From: Aestuariibaculum sediminum
GTDB taxonomy: Bacteria > Bacteroidota > Bacteroidia > Flavobacteriales > Flavobacteriaceae
NCBI RefSeq assembly: GCF_014596945.1
Contig: NZ_JACVXB010000002.1
Coordinates: 62,001 to 126,000, forward strand
DNA: 64,000 nt
Direction: 5' to 3'
Shown here: piece by piece, positions 20,008 through 30,074 of the stretch
Layout of the letters: the number at the start of each line of letters is the position of its first letter
How positions within the stretch are numbered: position 1 is the first letter of the stretch
The notes under the pieces: generated by a model
What the model saw: only the letters and a program-made list of their open reading frames with translations
What the model was told of the DNA's origin: nothing
The model's database searches: none
Translations under genes and position numbers: made by a program

Positions 20008-22143
20008 ATGATAAAATTAAAATTATTTGTGAATCTTTTTTTTGCGGTTTTATTTCTAACGCTACTGTCATGTGAGGCAGAGGAAAAATATACCACGTAT
20101 TTATTCACATATTTTACAGGAAATAGCGGAGATGAAGAAGCTATACGCTATGCTTTAAGTAGTGATGGCTACAATTATTATGCGCTTAATGGCAATCAAC
20201 CTATTATTGATTCAAAAGTTATTAGCTCAACTGGAGGCGTTCGTGATCCGCATATTTTAAGAGGTGCCGACGGAAAAACCTTTTATATGGTAGTAACGGA
20301 TATGGTTTCGGCCAATGGCTGGAGTTCTAACAGAGCCATGGTACTCATGAAATCTAAAGATTTAATTAACTGGACATCCTCTGTAATAAATATTCCAAAA
20401 ACCTATCCGAAGGAATTTGGCGACGTGGTGCGTGTATGGGCACCTCAAACTATTTACGACGATAAAACGAATCAATACATGATTTACTGGTCTATGCTTG
20501 GTGAAAAAGGCCCGGATATTATTTATTACGCCTATGCTAACAAAGATTTTACTGGTCTGGCAACTGTACCTAAGCAGTTATTTTTTAGTCCAACAAACAG
20601 TGCTTGTATCGATGGCGATATCATTTACAAAGATGGTAAATACAACTTATTTTTTAAGAATGAAAGTCACGGTGGTGGCATTCGTAAAGCAGTATCAGAT
20701 AAATTAACAGAAGGCTATGTACAGCAAGATGGCTTTTACGATCAAACCGATGAAGCTGTTGAAGGTTCGGGAATTTTTAAATTAATAAATTCTGAAGATT
20801 ATATTCTCATGTATGATATGTACATGTCTGGAACGTATCAGTTTACAAAATCAAGTGACTTAGAGCATTTCAAAGTGGTTGATGATGCAATTTCTATGAA
20901 CTTCCATCCGCGTCACGGAACAGTAATCCGAATCACGGAAAGTGAAAAAAATGTCCTTTTAAATAAATGGGGAACACTCGATAAAAGTGTTTTTTTAAAT
21001 TTTGGTAACAAAGCTGTTCGAGAAAATAATATCGATATAAATGATGAATCAGAAACTATATATATTCCGGTGTCACTTGGTACAGATATTTCTAACTTAG
21101 ATTTAAATATTGAAACCATTCCGTGGGTCAATATTTTAACTACTGGAGTACAAGATTTTTCAAATGGAGCTGTTAATTATACCATTGAAACCGTCGGAAA
21201 ACAAAAAACGTACAAAGTAGCAGTTCACGAAGATAATAACCCAGTGTTAAGCGGGTTTTATGCCGACCCTGAAATCATCTATTCCCAAAAGGATAAAAAG
21301 TATTATATCTATCCAACAAGCGATGGGTTTAATGGCTGGTCGGGTACATATTTTAAAACCTTTTCGTCGCCAGATTTAGTGAATTGGACAGATGAAGGTA
21401 TTATTCTCGATTTAAAAAAAGATGTAAGCTGGGCAGACCGTAATGCCTGGGCTCCATGTGCTATTGAGAAAAAAGTGGATGGAAAATATAAATACTACTA
21501 TTATTTTACTGCCGCACAAAAAATAGGTGTTGCTGTGGCCGATAGCCCTACAGGGCCTTTTGTCGATTCAGGACAACCAATTATAGGCAAAAAACCTGAA
21601 GGCATTAATAGAGGTCAGGAAATAGACCCCGATATTTTTACCGATCCTGTTTCTGGTAAAAGTTATCTATACTGGGGTAATGGTTATATGGGTGTCGTAG
21701 AACTAAATAATGATATGGTTTCCGTTAAACCGAATAGCTTTAAACTTTTAAATCCTGGAGTTACTTTTAGAGAAGGAACAGAAGTGTTTTATAGAAACGG
21801 CACCTATTATTTTTTATGGAGTGAAAACGATACTAGAAGTCCAAATTATCGTGTCCGTTACGCAACCGCCAATTCGCCATTAGGACCACTAAATATTCCT
21901 GAAAATAATTTAATTTTAGAAAAAAGACCTGAAAAAGGCATTTATGGAACAGGGCACAATAGTGTGATTAACGTACCAGATACTGACCAATGGTATGTCA
22001 TTTATCATCGTTTTAATCGACCGAAAGGCATCACAATGGGAAGAGCCGCAGGGTTTAATCGCGAGGTTTGTATTGATAAAATAGAGTTTAATGACGATGG
22101 AAGTATAAAACCTGTAGAACCAACACTATCTGGAGTTACATAA
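20008..22143 (+). CDS. Two-domain GH43 glycosidase lipoprotein
   Basis: A 711-residue lipoprotein (LTLLSCEAEE) with two five-bladed GH43-type propellers. Domain 1 (about residues 30-320) has the three acidic sites in GVRDPHIL, CIDGDIIY and AVEGSGIF. Domain 2 (about 410-711) has FYADPEII, EIDPDIFTD and FREGTEVF. Both therefore keep the Asp/Asp/Glu triad, and both may be active on different linkages. The linker at about 325-405 is beta-rich. GH43 enzymes typically remove alpha-L-arabinofuranose, beta-xylose or beta-galactose. Domain 1 belongs to the same close group as the genes at 22167 and 23230. The next gene starts 23 bp downstream. Confidence 0.88.
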   Translation: MIKLKLFVNLFFAVLFLTLLSCEAEEKYTTYLFTYFTGNSGDEEAIRYALSSDGYNYYALNGNQPIIDSKVISSTGGVRDPHILRGADGKTFYMVVTDMVSANGWSSNRAMVLMKSKDLINWTSSVINIPKTYPKEFGDVVRVWAPQTIYDDKTNQYMIYWSMLGEKGPDIIYYAYANKDFTGLATVPKQLFFSPTNSACIDGDIIYKDGKYNLFFKNESHGGGIRKAVSDKLTEGYVQQDGFYDQTDEAVEGSGIFKLINSEDYILMYDMYMSGTYQFTKSSDLEHFKVVDDAISMNFHPRHGTVIRITESEKNVLLNKWGTLDKSVFLNFGNKAVRENNIDINDESETIYIPVSLGTDISNLDLNIETIPWVNILTTGVQDFSNGAVNYTIETVGKQKTYKVAVHEDNNPVLSGFYADPEIIYSQKDKKYYIYPTSDGFNGWSGTYFKTFSSPDLVNWTDEGIILDLKKDVSWADRNAWAPCAIEKKVDGKYKYYYYFTAAQKIGVAVADSPTGPFVDSGQPIIGKKPEGINRGQEIDPDIFTDPVSGKSYLYWGNGYMGVVELNNDMVSVKPNSFKLLNPGVTFREGTEVFYRNGTYYFLWSENDTRSPNYRVRYATANSPLGPLNIPENNLILEKRPEKGIYGTGHNSVINVPDTDQWYVIYHRFNRPKGITMGRAAGFNREVCIDKIEFNDDGSIKPVEPTLSGVT

Positions 22144-22166
22144 CTGAAGTAAATATTAATACTATC

Positions 22167-23219
22167 ATGGGTAAACATATTTTCATTTTTTTTATGCTTT
22201 TAGTAAGCTTTTGCAGCTGCAAATCTTCCGTAGAGAAAAATAAAAAAGACGAAGATTTTAGCGCTTACCTCATGGTGTATTTTAAAGATAACGACCACAG
22301 TCTGCATATGGCCTTAAGTGCGGATGGCAAAAGTTTTACCGATATAAATCAAGGAGAAGCCATTATATCCGGTGATACAATTGCCAGCCAAAAAGGCATT
22401 CGCGATCCACATATTTCTCGAGGTCCTGACGGTGCTTTTTATTTAGTAATGACCGATTTACACATCTTCGGTAAACAAAAAGGATACAGAACAACCCAAT
22501 GGGAACGTCCGGGAGACCTTTACGACTGGGGCAATAATCGTGGTTTTGTGCTTATGAAATCTTATGATTTAATTCATTGGACACATAGTAATTTTTTGTT
22601 CGATGAAGGTTTTGAAGATTTTGAAAATATAGGTTGCGCCTGGGCGCCACAAAGTATTTACGACCCTAAAGAAAAAAAGATGATGGTGTATTTTACCATG
22701 CGTTTGGGGCATGGTAAAACCAGACTATACTACGCTTATGCTAATAAAGAATTTACTAAACTAGCCACCAGACCTGAATTATTATTTGAATATCCCGATG
22801 AAAAAGTACAGATTTTAGATGCTGATATTACCCAAATTCCAGATGGTCGCTATTGTATGATGTATGTTGCTCAGGAAAACCCGATAGGAATAAAAATGGC
22901 ATTTTCAAATGAAATTAATAGCGGTTATCAATATAACCCAGATTGGATAGATAAAGAGCCTGGATCTTGTGAAGCGCCTAACGTATGGAAACGCTTAGAT
23001 AGCGATAAGTACATTTTAATGTACGATATTTATAGTATCAATCCGCATAATTTCGGATTTGTAGAAACCTCCGATTTTAAAACCTTTTCGGATATAGGGC
23101 ATTTTAACGAAAGTGATATGAAAACCACCAATTTCACATCTCCAAAACACGGCGCAGTAATTCCATTAACAAAACAGGAAACTTTGCGTTTGGCAAAGCA
23201 ATGGAACTATAATCTTTAA
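22167..23219 (+). CDS. Single-domain GH43-family lipoprotein
   Basis: A 350-residue lipoprotein (LLVSFCSCKSS) that is one GH43 propeller. The triad is visible as GIRDPHIS, ILDADITQ and SCEAPNVW. The opening (AYLMVYFKDNDHSLHMALSADGKSF) matches the opening of the first domain in the flanking GH43 genes, indicating local duplication. Two stretches (around residues 95-125 and 150-160) are longer than in its neighbours and may reshape the active-site rim. It is 10 bp upstream of the next GH43 gene. Probable exo-acting arabinosidase/xylosidase/galactosidase; substrate undetermined. Confidence 0.85.
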   Translation: MGKHIFIFFMLLVSFCSCKSSVEKNKKDEDFSAYLMVYFKDNDHSLHMALSADGKSFTDINQGEAIISGDTIASQKGIRDPHISRGPDGAFYLVMTDLHIFGKQKGYRTTQWERPGDLYDWGNNRGFVLMKSYDLIHWTHSNFLFDEGFEDFENIGCAWAPQSIYDPKEKKMMVYFTMRLGHGKTRLYYAYANKEFTKLATRPELLFEYPDEKVQILDADITQIPDGRYCMMYVAQENPIGIKMAFSNEINSGYQYNPDWIDKEPGSCEAPNVWKRLDSDKYILMYDIYSINPHNFGFVETSDFKTFSDIGHFNESDMKTTNFTSPKHGAVIPLTKQETLRLAKQWNYNL

Positions 23220-23229
23220 CTATAATTGT

Positions 23230-25128
23230 ATGAGGAAATTATTGAAAATACAATGGTTTTTTATGTTTTGCGTACTTTCTGTAGGTGCTCAAACTCATAA
23301 TTTCGATGGTTATTTGTTTGCTTATTTTGAAGGAGCGGCCGAAAACCGAAAAAGCGAAGAGCAGTTGCGGTTTGCCATTAGTGAAGATGCCATAAATTGG
23401 AAAGCATTAAATAATAATCAGCCTATTTTAAATTCCGACGACATTTCGCAATCGGGCGGTATTCGCGATCCGCACATTTTACGTGGAGAAAATAACGATT
23501 TCTTCATGGTTGCCACCGATATGTCTACCGCTGCAAATGGCTGGAAAGAAAACCCCGGTATTGTTTTGCTTAAGTCGGATAATTTAATCGATTGGACGCA
23601 TAGTACCATAAATTTATCGAAAGATTATCCCGAAGCTTTTGGTGATGCTTATTGGGTTTGGGCACCACAAACTATTTTCGACCCTGAAGTTAAAAAGTAT
23701 TTAATTTATTTTACGCTAAAGCGGAAAGACGACTCTAAACTTGATTTTTATTCGGGTTATGCCAATACAGATTTTACAGGATTTGAAACCGAACCAAGGT
23801 TAATGTTTTCAGCCAAAGATGGAGCAATCGATAGCGATATTGTTTATAAAGATGGGCTATATCATCTGTTTTATAAAGGAAATACAAAGGATGAAAACGG
23901 AAAAGAATTCGAAAACGGTATTAAACAAGCCACAAGCAAATCCCTTCAAGGGCCTTGGAAGGAAAGTTTCGATTATATTGATTTTTATGCCGATAAAAAA
24001 ACTACGGTTGAAGGTTCTTCAGTCTTCAAATTAAATAATTCTGATGATTATATATTGATGTACGACTTGTATTCCAGTGGTCGTTATGAATTTCAGCGTA
24101 GTAAAGATTTATTTAATTTTACTCAAAAACCAGAATCTTTTACAAAAGATTTTCACCCCCGTCATGGTAGTGTAATTGGTATTACGCAGGACGAATTAGA
24201 GAGGTTAAAAAATCAATGGTTTCATTCTTCAGAATATCCTAAAATAATTAGAACTGAAGGAAACCCCATTTTCACTCATAAATATACCGCCGATCCTGCT
24301 GCAATTGTTTTAAATGATACTTTGTGGTTGTATACAGGTCACGATTTTGAAGGTGGACAAAAAGGCTATAAAATGAAAGATTGGCTAGTATTTTCAACCA
24401 CCGATTTAGAGCATTGGACCGAATATCCGGTGCCAATGAAAATTACAGATTTTTCCTGGGCAAAAAGTGGCGATGCTTATGCTGGCCATGTGGCCGAAAG
24501 AAACGGAAAATACTATTGGTACATAAGTACAAACTGGACAGGAATTGGTGTTGCGGTTGCCGATACACCGGAAGGTCCTTTCAAAGACGCCTTAGGAAAA
24601 CCGCTTTTAACAAACAACGATTGTTTTGCCTCTTCACATTCATGGGCATGTATCGATCCTGCTATTTTTATTGATGACGATAATCAACCTTGGATATTTT
24701 GGGGCAATGGGCAATGTTATTACGCCAAATTAAAGGATAGCATGATTGAAATTGATGGTGAAATTAAGCAAATGAATTTTGAAGGCTTTGAGTTTACCGA
24801 AGCACCTTGGATTCATAAATATAAAGGAAAATATTATTTAACATATGCTACAGGATTTCCCGAAAAAATAGCTTATGCAATGGCAGATACTATTGAAGGA
24901 CCCTACGAATATAAAGGTATTTTAAATGAAATTGCTGGGAATAGCAATACCAACCATCAGGCAATCGTAGACTATAAGGGAAAATCCTATTTTATTTATC
25001 ACAATGGCGGTATTCAAACCGATGGCGGAAGTTACAGTCGCTCTGTATGTATCGATAAATTGGAGTACAATGAAGACGGCACAATAAAACCTATTATTAT
25101 GACCACTTCAGGTATTATAAAAAACTAA
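23230..25128 (+). CDS. Two-domain GH43 glycosidase, secreted
   Basis: A 632-residue protein with an ordinary signal peptide (ending SVGAQ). Two GH43 propellers are present: domain 1 (about residues 25-330) with GIRDPHIL, AIDSDIVY and TVEGSSVF; domain 2 (about 345-632) with YTADPAAI, CIDPAIFI and FTEAPWIH. Both triads are intact. The layout parallels the gene at 20008, but there is almost no linker and no lipid anchor, which suggests a periplasmic or secreted location. The stop codon lies inside a CTAA tandem repeat that fills the gap to the GH27 gene. Confidence 0.88.
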   Translation: MRKLLKIQWFFMFCVLSVGAQTHNFDGYLFAYFEGAAENRKSEEQLRFAISEDAINWKALNNNQPILNSDDISQSGGIRDPHILRGENNDFFMVATDMSTAANGWKENPGIVLLKSDNLIDWTHSTINLSKDYPEAFGDAYWVWAPQTIFDPEVKKYLIYFTLKRKDDSKLDFYSGYANTDFTGFETEPRLMFSAKDGAIDSDIVYKDGLYHLFYKGNTKDENGKEFENGIKQATSKSLQGPWKESFDYIDFYADKKTTVEGSSVFKLNNSDDYILMYDLYSSGRYEFQRSKDLFNFTQKPESFTKDFHPRHGSVIGITQDELERLKNQWFHSSEYPKIIRTEGNPIFTHKYTADPAAIVLNDTLWLYTGHDFEGGQKGYKMKDWLVFSTTDLEHWTEYPVPMKITDFSWAKSGDAYAGHVAERNGKYYWYISTNWTGIGVAVADTPEGPFKDALGKPLLTNNDCFASSHSWACIDPAIFIDDDNQPWIFWGNGQCYYAKLKDSMIEIDGEIKQMNFEGFEFTEAPWIHKYKGKYYLTYATGFPEKIAYAMADTIEGPYEYKGILNEIAGNSNTNHQAIVDYKGKSYFIYHNGGIQTDGGSYSRSVCIDKLEYNEDGTIKPIIMTTSGIIKN

Positions 25129-25149
25129 CTAACTAACTAACTAACTAAC
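25125..25149. repeat. CTAA tetranucleotide repeat, six copies
   Basis: Six perfect CTAA units (25125-25148) overlap the TAA stop of the GH43 gene and fill most of the 26-bp spacer before the GH27 start. Slippage would change spacer length without altering either protein. Confidence 0.95.
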
Positions 25150-25154
25150 GATAC

Positions 25155-27002
25155 ATGAAATTAATTCACATTATAAAACTCGTAGTAATAACAGCAATTT
25201 TTGTAGGATGTGATGAAGTAAAAAAGAAACCATCAAAACCAGGTGAATTTAAAAATTGGGCAAAATCCCCGCCTAAGGGCTGGAACAGTTGGGATTGTTT
25301 TGGGCCTTCGGTGATTGAAAGTGAAGTTAAAGCCAATGCCGATTATATGGCAAAACATCTTAGAGATTTTGGTTGGGAATATGTGGTTGTCGATATTCGT
25401 TGGTACATCGATAATCAAACTACGGGGCATTATAATGCCTACGATAAATCAGATTTTATTATTGATGAATTCGGAAGATATATACCCTCTCCAAAGCGTT
25501 TTCCGTCGTCGGTGAATGGAGCAGGATTTAAACCTTTGGCAGATTATGTGCATAGTTTAGGATTGAAATTCGGAATTCACATCATGCGAGGCGTTCCAAA
25601 GGAAGCGGTTTTTAACAAAATGCCTATTAAAGGAACCGATATTACTGCAGATCAAATTTATTCAACCGAATATGAGTGTACATGGTTAAAAGACAATTAC
25701 ACCATTGTAAATGATAAACCTGGAGCTCAGGAATATTATAATTCCATTCTCGATTTATATGCCGAATGGGGTGTCGATTTTATTAAAGTAGATAATCTTT
25801 CTCGTCCGTATCATACCGATGAAATTGAAATGCTTCGTAAGGCTATCGATCAAACGGGGCGTCCCATTGTATTTAGTATGTCACCAGGAGCTACACCAAT
25901 CAAAGACCACGCGCATGCCACGGCGAACGCGAATATGTGGCGTACCATTGATGATTTTTGGGATAATTGGGCACAACTTAATTATTCATTCGAAAAATGT
26001 GCCGAATGGGCACCTTATATATCTCAAGGAGCTTGGCCAGATGCCGATATGTTACCCTTGGGAAAATTTATTAGAGGAGAACGCGCTACCAACCGATACA
26101 CGAAATTTACCAAGGATGAACAATACACCTTAATGACGCTTTGGACCATGTTTAAATCACCTTTAATGTTCGGTGGAAACCTGCCAGATAACAATGATTT
26201 CACCAACAGTTTGTTAACCAATAAAGAAGTTTTAGAGGTTCACAGTAAGTCGATAAACAATAAGCAATGGTTTAATGAAAAGGATTTAATTGCATGGGTA
26301 GCCGACGACCCTGACAGTGACGATAAGTTTGTTGCGCTGTTCAATAGTGCTGGAGATGGTTTTGTTTCAACTAAAAATATAGTATATCGCAGCGGCACAG
26401 TGTCCCATTTAACAGATGGTTTCGGAAAAGAAATAAATGTTGAATTACCTGAAGGAAGTAAAGAAATATATTTAATTGTGAACGATGGCGGTGATGGTAT
26501 TTCCTGGGATCATGCCAACTGGATAAACCCAATCATTCATTTAGAAAATGGCAAAATAATAAACCTTACCGATGTAGCATGGGAATCGGCATCAGCAGGT
26601 TGGGGCACAATCGGAATTAATAAAAGTATTTCTGGTGGTGCGTTAAATATAAAAGGAACGGCTTATAATAATGGTATCGGCACCCATTCACAATCCATTA
26701 TAAAATACAAGTTACCAGAAAACAGTAAGCGTTTTACAGCGTTTGGCGGATTGGATATTGTGGGTACTAACGATAAAGCGGGTTCAACGGTAGAATTTAT
26801 GATTTCTACAGAAGACCCAATACCAAAAAATGAAGCACCAACAGCCATTCCTGTAGATTTAGAGGCTTTAGGTTTTACAGGTGAATGTACGATTCGTGAT
26901 TTATGGAGTCACAAAGATTTAGGAACATTTTCAAAAGCTGAATTTTCACCAACTATTAATTTTCACGGCGCAGGATTATACCGAATTTCAAAAGATAAAT
27001 AA
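25155..27002 (+). CDS. GH27 alpha-galactosidase-type enzyme with C-terminal NPCBM domain
   Basis: A 615-residue lipoprotein (AIFVGCDEVKKKP). The TIM barrel opens with the GH27 signature PPKGWNSWDCFG. The nucleophile Asp213 is in VDFIKVDN, and the probable acid/base is Asp266 or Asp267 in RTIDDFWDNW. A beta-sandwich follows, and residues about 470-615 form an NPCBM-like domain (WGTIGINKSISGG, GIGTHSQSIIKYKLP, AFGGLDIVG). The family includes alpha-galactosidases, alpha-N-acetylgalactosaminidases and beta-L-arabinopyranosidases. The last activity would suit an arabinogalactan substrate, but that is inference. It lies between GH43 genes with 3-26 bp spacing and is presumably co-transcribed. Confidence 0.9.
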   Translation: MKLIHIIKLVVITAIFVGCDEVKKKPSKPGEFKNWAKSPPKGWNSWDCFGPSVIESEVKANADYMAKHLRDFGWEYVVVDIRWYIDNQTTGHYNAYDKSDFIIDEFGRYIPSPKRFPSSVNGAGFKPLADYVHSLGLKFGIHIMRGVPKEAVFNKMPIKGTDITADQIYSTEYECTWLKDNYTIVNDKPGAQEYYNSILDLYAEWGVDFIKVDNLSRPYHTDEIEMLRKAIDQTGRPIVFSMSPGATPIKDHAHATANANMWRTIDDFWDNWAQLNYSFEKCAEWAPYISQGAWPDADMLPLGKFIRGERATNRYTKFTKDEQYTLMTLWTMFKSPLMFGGNLPDNNDFTNSLLTNKEVLEVHSKSINNKQWFNEKDLIAWVADDPDSDDKFVALFNSAGDGFVSTKNIVYRSGTVSHLTDGFGKEINVELPEGSKEIYLIVNDGGDGISWDHANWINPIIHLENGKIINLTDVAWESASAGWGTIGINKSISGGALNIKGTAYNNGIGTHSQSIIKYKLPENSKRFTAFGGLDIVGTNDKAGSTVEFMISTEDPIPKNEAPTAIPVDLEALGFTGECTIRDLWSHKDLGTFSKAEFSPTINFHGAGLYRISKDK

Positions 27003-27005
27003 TGT

Positions 27006-28016
27006 ATGAAGTTCCGAAAAGTAACATTAAACATACCAAGTTTTACCATTGCGGTTGTTTTTGTCATGGCTTTTAGCTGTTGTGCGCAACGCGAGGTTAG
27101 GCATAGAGTACCCCTAAATGAAATCCGCTTGAGTGATCCCGCTATACTTACCGATAAAGAAACGCAAACTTATTACATGACAGGAACAGGAGGCTTACTT
27201 TGGAAAAGCAAAGATTTAAAATTATGGGAAGGGCCATATCATGTAGCTAAAACCGACCCCAATTCGTGGATGGGACCAAACCCGATGATTTGGGCTGCCG
27301 AGCTTCATCATTATAAAAACAAATACTATTATTTCGCAACTTTCACCAATAGAGATGTAAAAATCGATACCGTCGCAGGAAATATTATAGAACGTCGGGC
27401 AAGTCATATTTTGGTTTCTAATAAGGCTGAGGGTCCTTATATTCCTATGGAAGATGAAACCTATTTGCCAGCCGATAAACCCACGTTAGATGGTACGTTT
27501 TGGGTAGATACCAACGGAAAACCATACATGGTGTATTGTTATGAATGGTTGCAAAATGGTAATGGTACTATGGAAAAAATTGAATTAAAACCCGATTTAA
27601 GTGGTTCTATTGGGGAAAGTGAATTGTTGTTTAAAGCTAGCGATTCACCTTGGAGTAGAGAAAAGGATGAAAACGGAAATGACAAACCTAATAAAGTTAC
27701 AGACGGTCCCTATTTATTTAAAACTGAAACCAATCGCATAGGTATGATCTGGACAAGCTGGATTTACGATGTTTATACACAGGGTGTTGCTTATTCTGAA
27801 AGCGGCACTTTATCTGGTCCTTGGATTCATGAGAGTGACCCGATTACACCGCCAAATTTCGGTCATGGAATGCTATTTAAAACTTTCGAAGGAATAACAA
27901 TAATGTCCGTCCATAGCCATAAAAAAGTGAATGGCAGAACGATTAGAATTCCGCATTTTTATGAAGTGGATTGGATAGGTGATAAATTGAAAGTTGTTAA
28001 ACCTTATAAACCTTAA
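27006..28016 (+). CDS. GH43-family protein with Asp in place of the usual acid Glu
   Basis: A 336-residue exported protein (signal with AFSCCAQ, possibly a lipoprotein). The five-bladed propeller has RLSDPAIL for the base Asp and LDGTFWVD for the middle Asp. Where GH43 enzymes usually carry the catalytic Glu (EGP or EAP), this protein has VTDGPYLF, an Asp. It also has a long insert (about residues 118-150). It starts 3 bp after the GH27 stop, so it is in the same operon. It may belong to a GH43 subfamily with a shifted acid, or have reduced or altered activity. Confidence 0.82.
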   Translation: MKFRKVTLNIPSFTIAVVFVMAFSCCAQREVRHRVPLNEIRLSDPAILTDKETQTYYMTGTGGLLWKSKDLKLWEGPYHVAKTDPNSWMGPNPMIWAAELHHYKNKYYYFATFTNRDVKIDTVAGNIIERRASHILVSNKAEGPYIPMEDETYLPADKPTLDGTFWVDTNGKPYMVYCYEWLQNGNGTMEKIELKPDLSGSIGESELLFKASDSPWSREKDENGNDKPNKVTDGPYLFKTETNRIGMIWTSWIYDVYTQGVAYSESGTLSGPWIHESDPITPPNFGHGMLFKTFEGITIMSVHSHKKVNGRTIRIPHFYEVDWIGDKLKVVKPYKP

Positions 28017-28055
28017 AATAAATTAATAACCATAAAAATTTATTTGTAAAAGAAT

Positions 28056-30074
28056 ATGAAATTGAAGTCAATTACAGTTGGAGTGCTACTTGTATTATTA
28101 ACACATTTAAGCATGTTTTCACAAGGTACTACCGATGTTTTTAAAATTAACAATCCTGATTATAAATTAAGTCCGTATACAGGTATGACGAAGCAGCACT
28201 GGAAAGATGCCGCTTTATATTTACTTGAAGGTGCCTTTAGTTATATACAAGGTTTAGACGACCCCATGAAATTTCCAAAGCAACCAGGCAAAAGTTATCC
28301 GCACGATGAACGCCGCGTACCAACCGAAAAGTTGGAGGGCTTATGCCGAACTTTGTTTGTCGCAGCGCCGCTTTTAAGAAATAATCCGGGTTTGGCTATA
28401 AATAACATAAAAGTTGCAGAGTATTACCGCCATCAAATTGCGAATCTCACAGATCCCGAAAGCGAATCTTATATTGTACCCCGACCAAAAAATGGTGGGC
28501 CAAGTCAGAATTTAGTAGAATTTGGTGCCTTGGCATTGTCTATGCTTATCAGTCCAGATGTGCTATGGGAACCTTTGTCGCAACAAAAAAAGGATGAGTT
28601 AGCTAAAACAATGTTAAGCTATGGCGATGGCCCTACAGTAGATTCTAACTGGAAATTCTTCAACATTTTTGTTTTAAGTTTTTTTAAGGAACAAGGTTAT
28701 ACAGTTAATGAAGATTTATTGGTAGAATATCTGGAAAAATCTTTAACCCATTACCGAGGGCAAGGTTGGTATAACGATAGTCCAGCGTACGATTATTACA
28801 GTATGTGGGCGTTCCAGATGTATGGTATGATTTGGTCTGAATATTTTGGGAAACAATACTACCCTGAAATAGCTAATAAATTCATTTCAAACTTTAAAGA
28901 TTTAAAATATAATTACCCGTATTTGTTTAGCGAAAACGGAGAAATGATTATGTACGGACGTAGCATTAGTTACCGTATTGGATCCATTATCCCTTTTCCG
29001 CTAATGGGTTTTGAGGAACATGATTCTGAAATAAATTTCGGTTGGATGCGTCGCATTTCATCTGGCGTAATCAAACAATTTTTTACGCATCCTGATTTCA
29101 TGAAAGATAATGTGCCAACCCTTGGATTTTATGGTGCCTTTGAACCAGCGGTTCAGGTTTACAGCTGTCGCGGAAGTGTTTATTGGATGGGGAAAGCCTT
29201 TTTAGGATTGTTAGTCCCAGATGATAATCCGTTTTGGACAGCCACTGAAAATAATGGCGCTTGGGATGAGACCTTCAAAAAAGATGAAGTTTACAATAAT
29301 TTTCAGAAAGCTTCAGAAATTCTAATCACTGATTATCCAAATATCGGGGCTTCAGAAATACGTGCCTGGTGTCATGAAAAGGTTAAAGATGACTGGCAGA
29401 AATTCCGTTCTACCGAAAATTATAATCGATTGTCTTACAATAGCGCTTTTCCTTGGCAGGCCGATGGCCCTAATGGTGAAGTCGCTATGAATTATGTTGT
29501 TAGAAACAGTAATAGCCAATGGGAGGCTTTCCGATTATATGATTTTAAAAAATTTGAAGACGGAGTTTACTATCGGGATGTCGAATTGGAAACTGATGAA
29601 AACGTAAAATTCAGTCTAGCCGATATACCGCTTGCCAATGGTATTTTAAGAGTAGACAGAAATGACAGTGATAAACCGATTACTTTTCGGTTGGGACACT
29701 ATGCTTTACCTCAATTAGATCAGGAGATTAAAGTCACTAAAAAGAAAATTGGAAGTATTGAAGCTACAATAATGGACAATGGGAAGTACCAGTTAGCCAT
29801 GGTTCCTATAATGGGGTGGGATAATGTAGAAGTACTGGCTTCGGAAGGCTTACACCCAGAAAGTGAGCATAGTAAAGTGATAAACGTGTTAAAAAAGGTT
29901 AGTGTTCAAGATACACTTAATTCGGAAATTTATATTACCTTGATGCTTTGGAAAAAAACCGGTGAAAACTGGACCAAAAACCAGCTAACACCAATTAAAA
30001 ATATCAAGCTTTTAGAAAATGGAGATGTTAACATTGAAATTAAAGGTTCTGGATACAAAACAATTAAATTTTAA
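28056..30074 (+). CDS. DUF2264 protein, GH154-type putative beta-glucuronidase
   Basis: A 672-residue protein with a signal peptide (ending HLSMFSQG). Residues about 35-400 match the DUF2264 (alpha/alpha)6-type domain: LEGLCRTLFVAAPLL, RPKNGGPSQNLVEFGALAL, DGPTVDSNWKFFN, YRGQGWYNDSPAYDYY and MYGRSISYRIGS. The remaining 270 residues are beta-rich. As I recall, CAZy family GH154 beta-glucuronidases fall in this Pfam family and occur in arabinogalactan loci. Glucuronate removal would fit the uronate-directed enzymes nearby. The next ORF overlaps its 3' end by 56 bp. Confidence 0.78.
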   Translation: MKLKSITVGVLLVLLTHLSMFSQGTTDVFKINNPDYKLSPYTGMTKQHWKDAALYLLEGAFSYIQGLDDPMKFPKQPGKSYPHDERRVPTEKLEGLCRTLFVAAPLLRNNPGLAINNIKVAEYYRHQIANLTDPESESYIVPRPKNGGPSQNLVEFGALALSMLISPDVLWEPLSQQKKDELAKTMLSYGDGPTVDSNWKFFNIFVLSFFKEQGYTVNEDLLVEYLEKSLTHYRGQGWYNDSPAYDYYSMWAFQMYGMIWSEYFGKQYYPEIANKFISNFKDLKYNYPYLFSENGEMIMYGRSISYRIGSIIPFPLMGFEEHDSEINFGWMRRISSGVIKQFFTHPDFMKDNVPTLGFYGAFEPAVQVYSCRGSVYWMGKAFLGLLVPDDNPFWTATENNGAWDETFKKDEVYNNFQKASEILITDYPNIGASEIRAWCHEKVKDDWQKFRSTENYNRLSYNSAFPWQADGPNGEVAMNYVVRNSNSQWEAFRLYDFKKFEDGVYYRDVELETDENVKFSLADIPLANGILRVDRNDSDKPITFRLGHYALPQLDQEIKVTKKKIGSIEATIMDNGKYQLAMVPIMGWDNVEVLASEGLHPESEHSKVINVLKKVSVQDTLNSEIYITLMLWKKTGENWTKNQLTPIKNIKLLENGDVNIEIKGSGYKTIKF

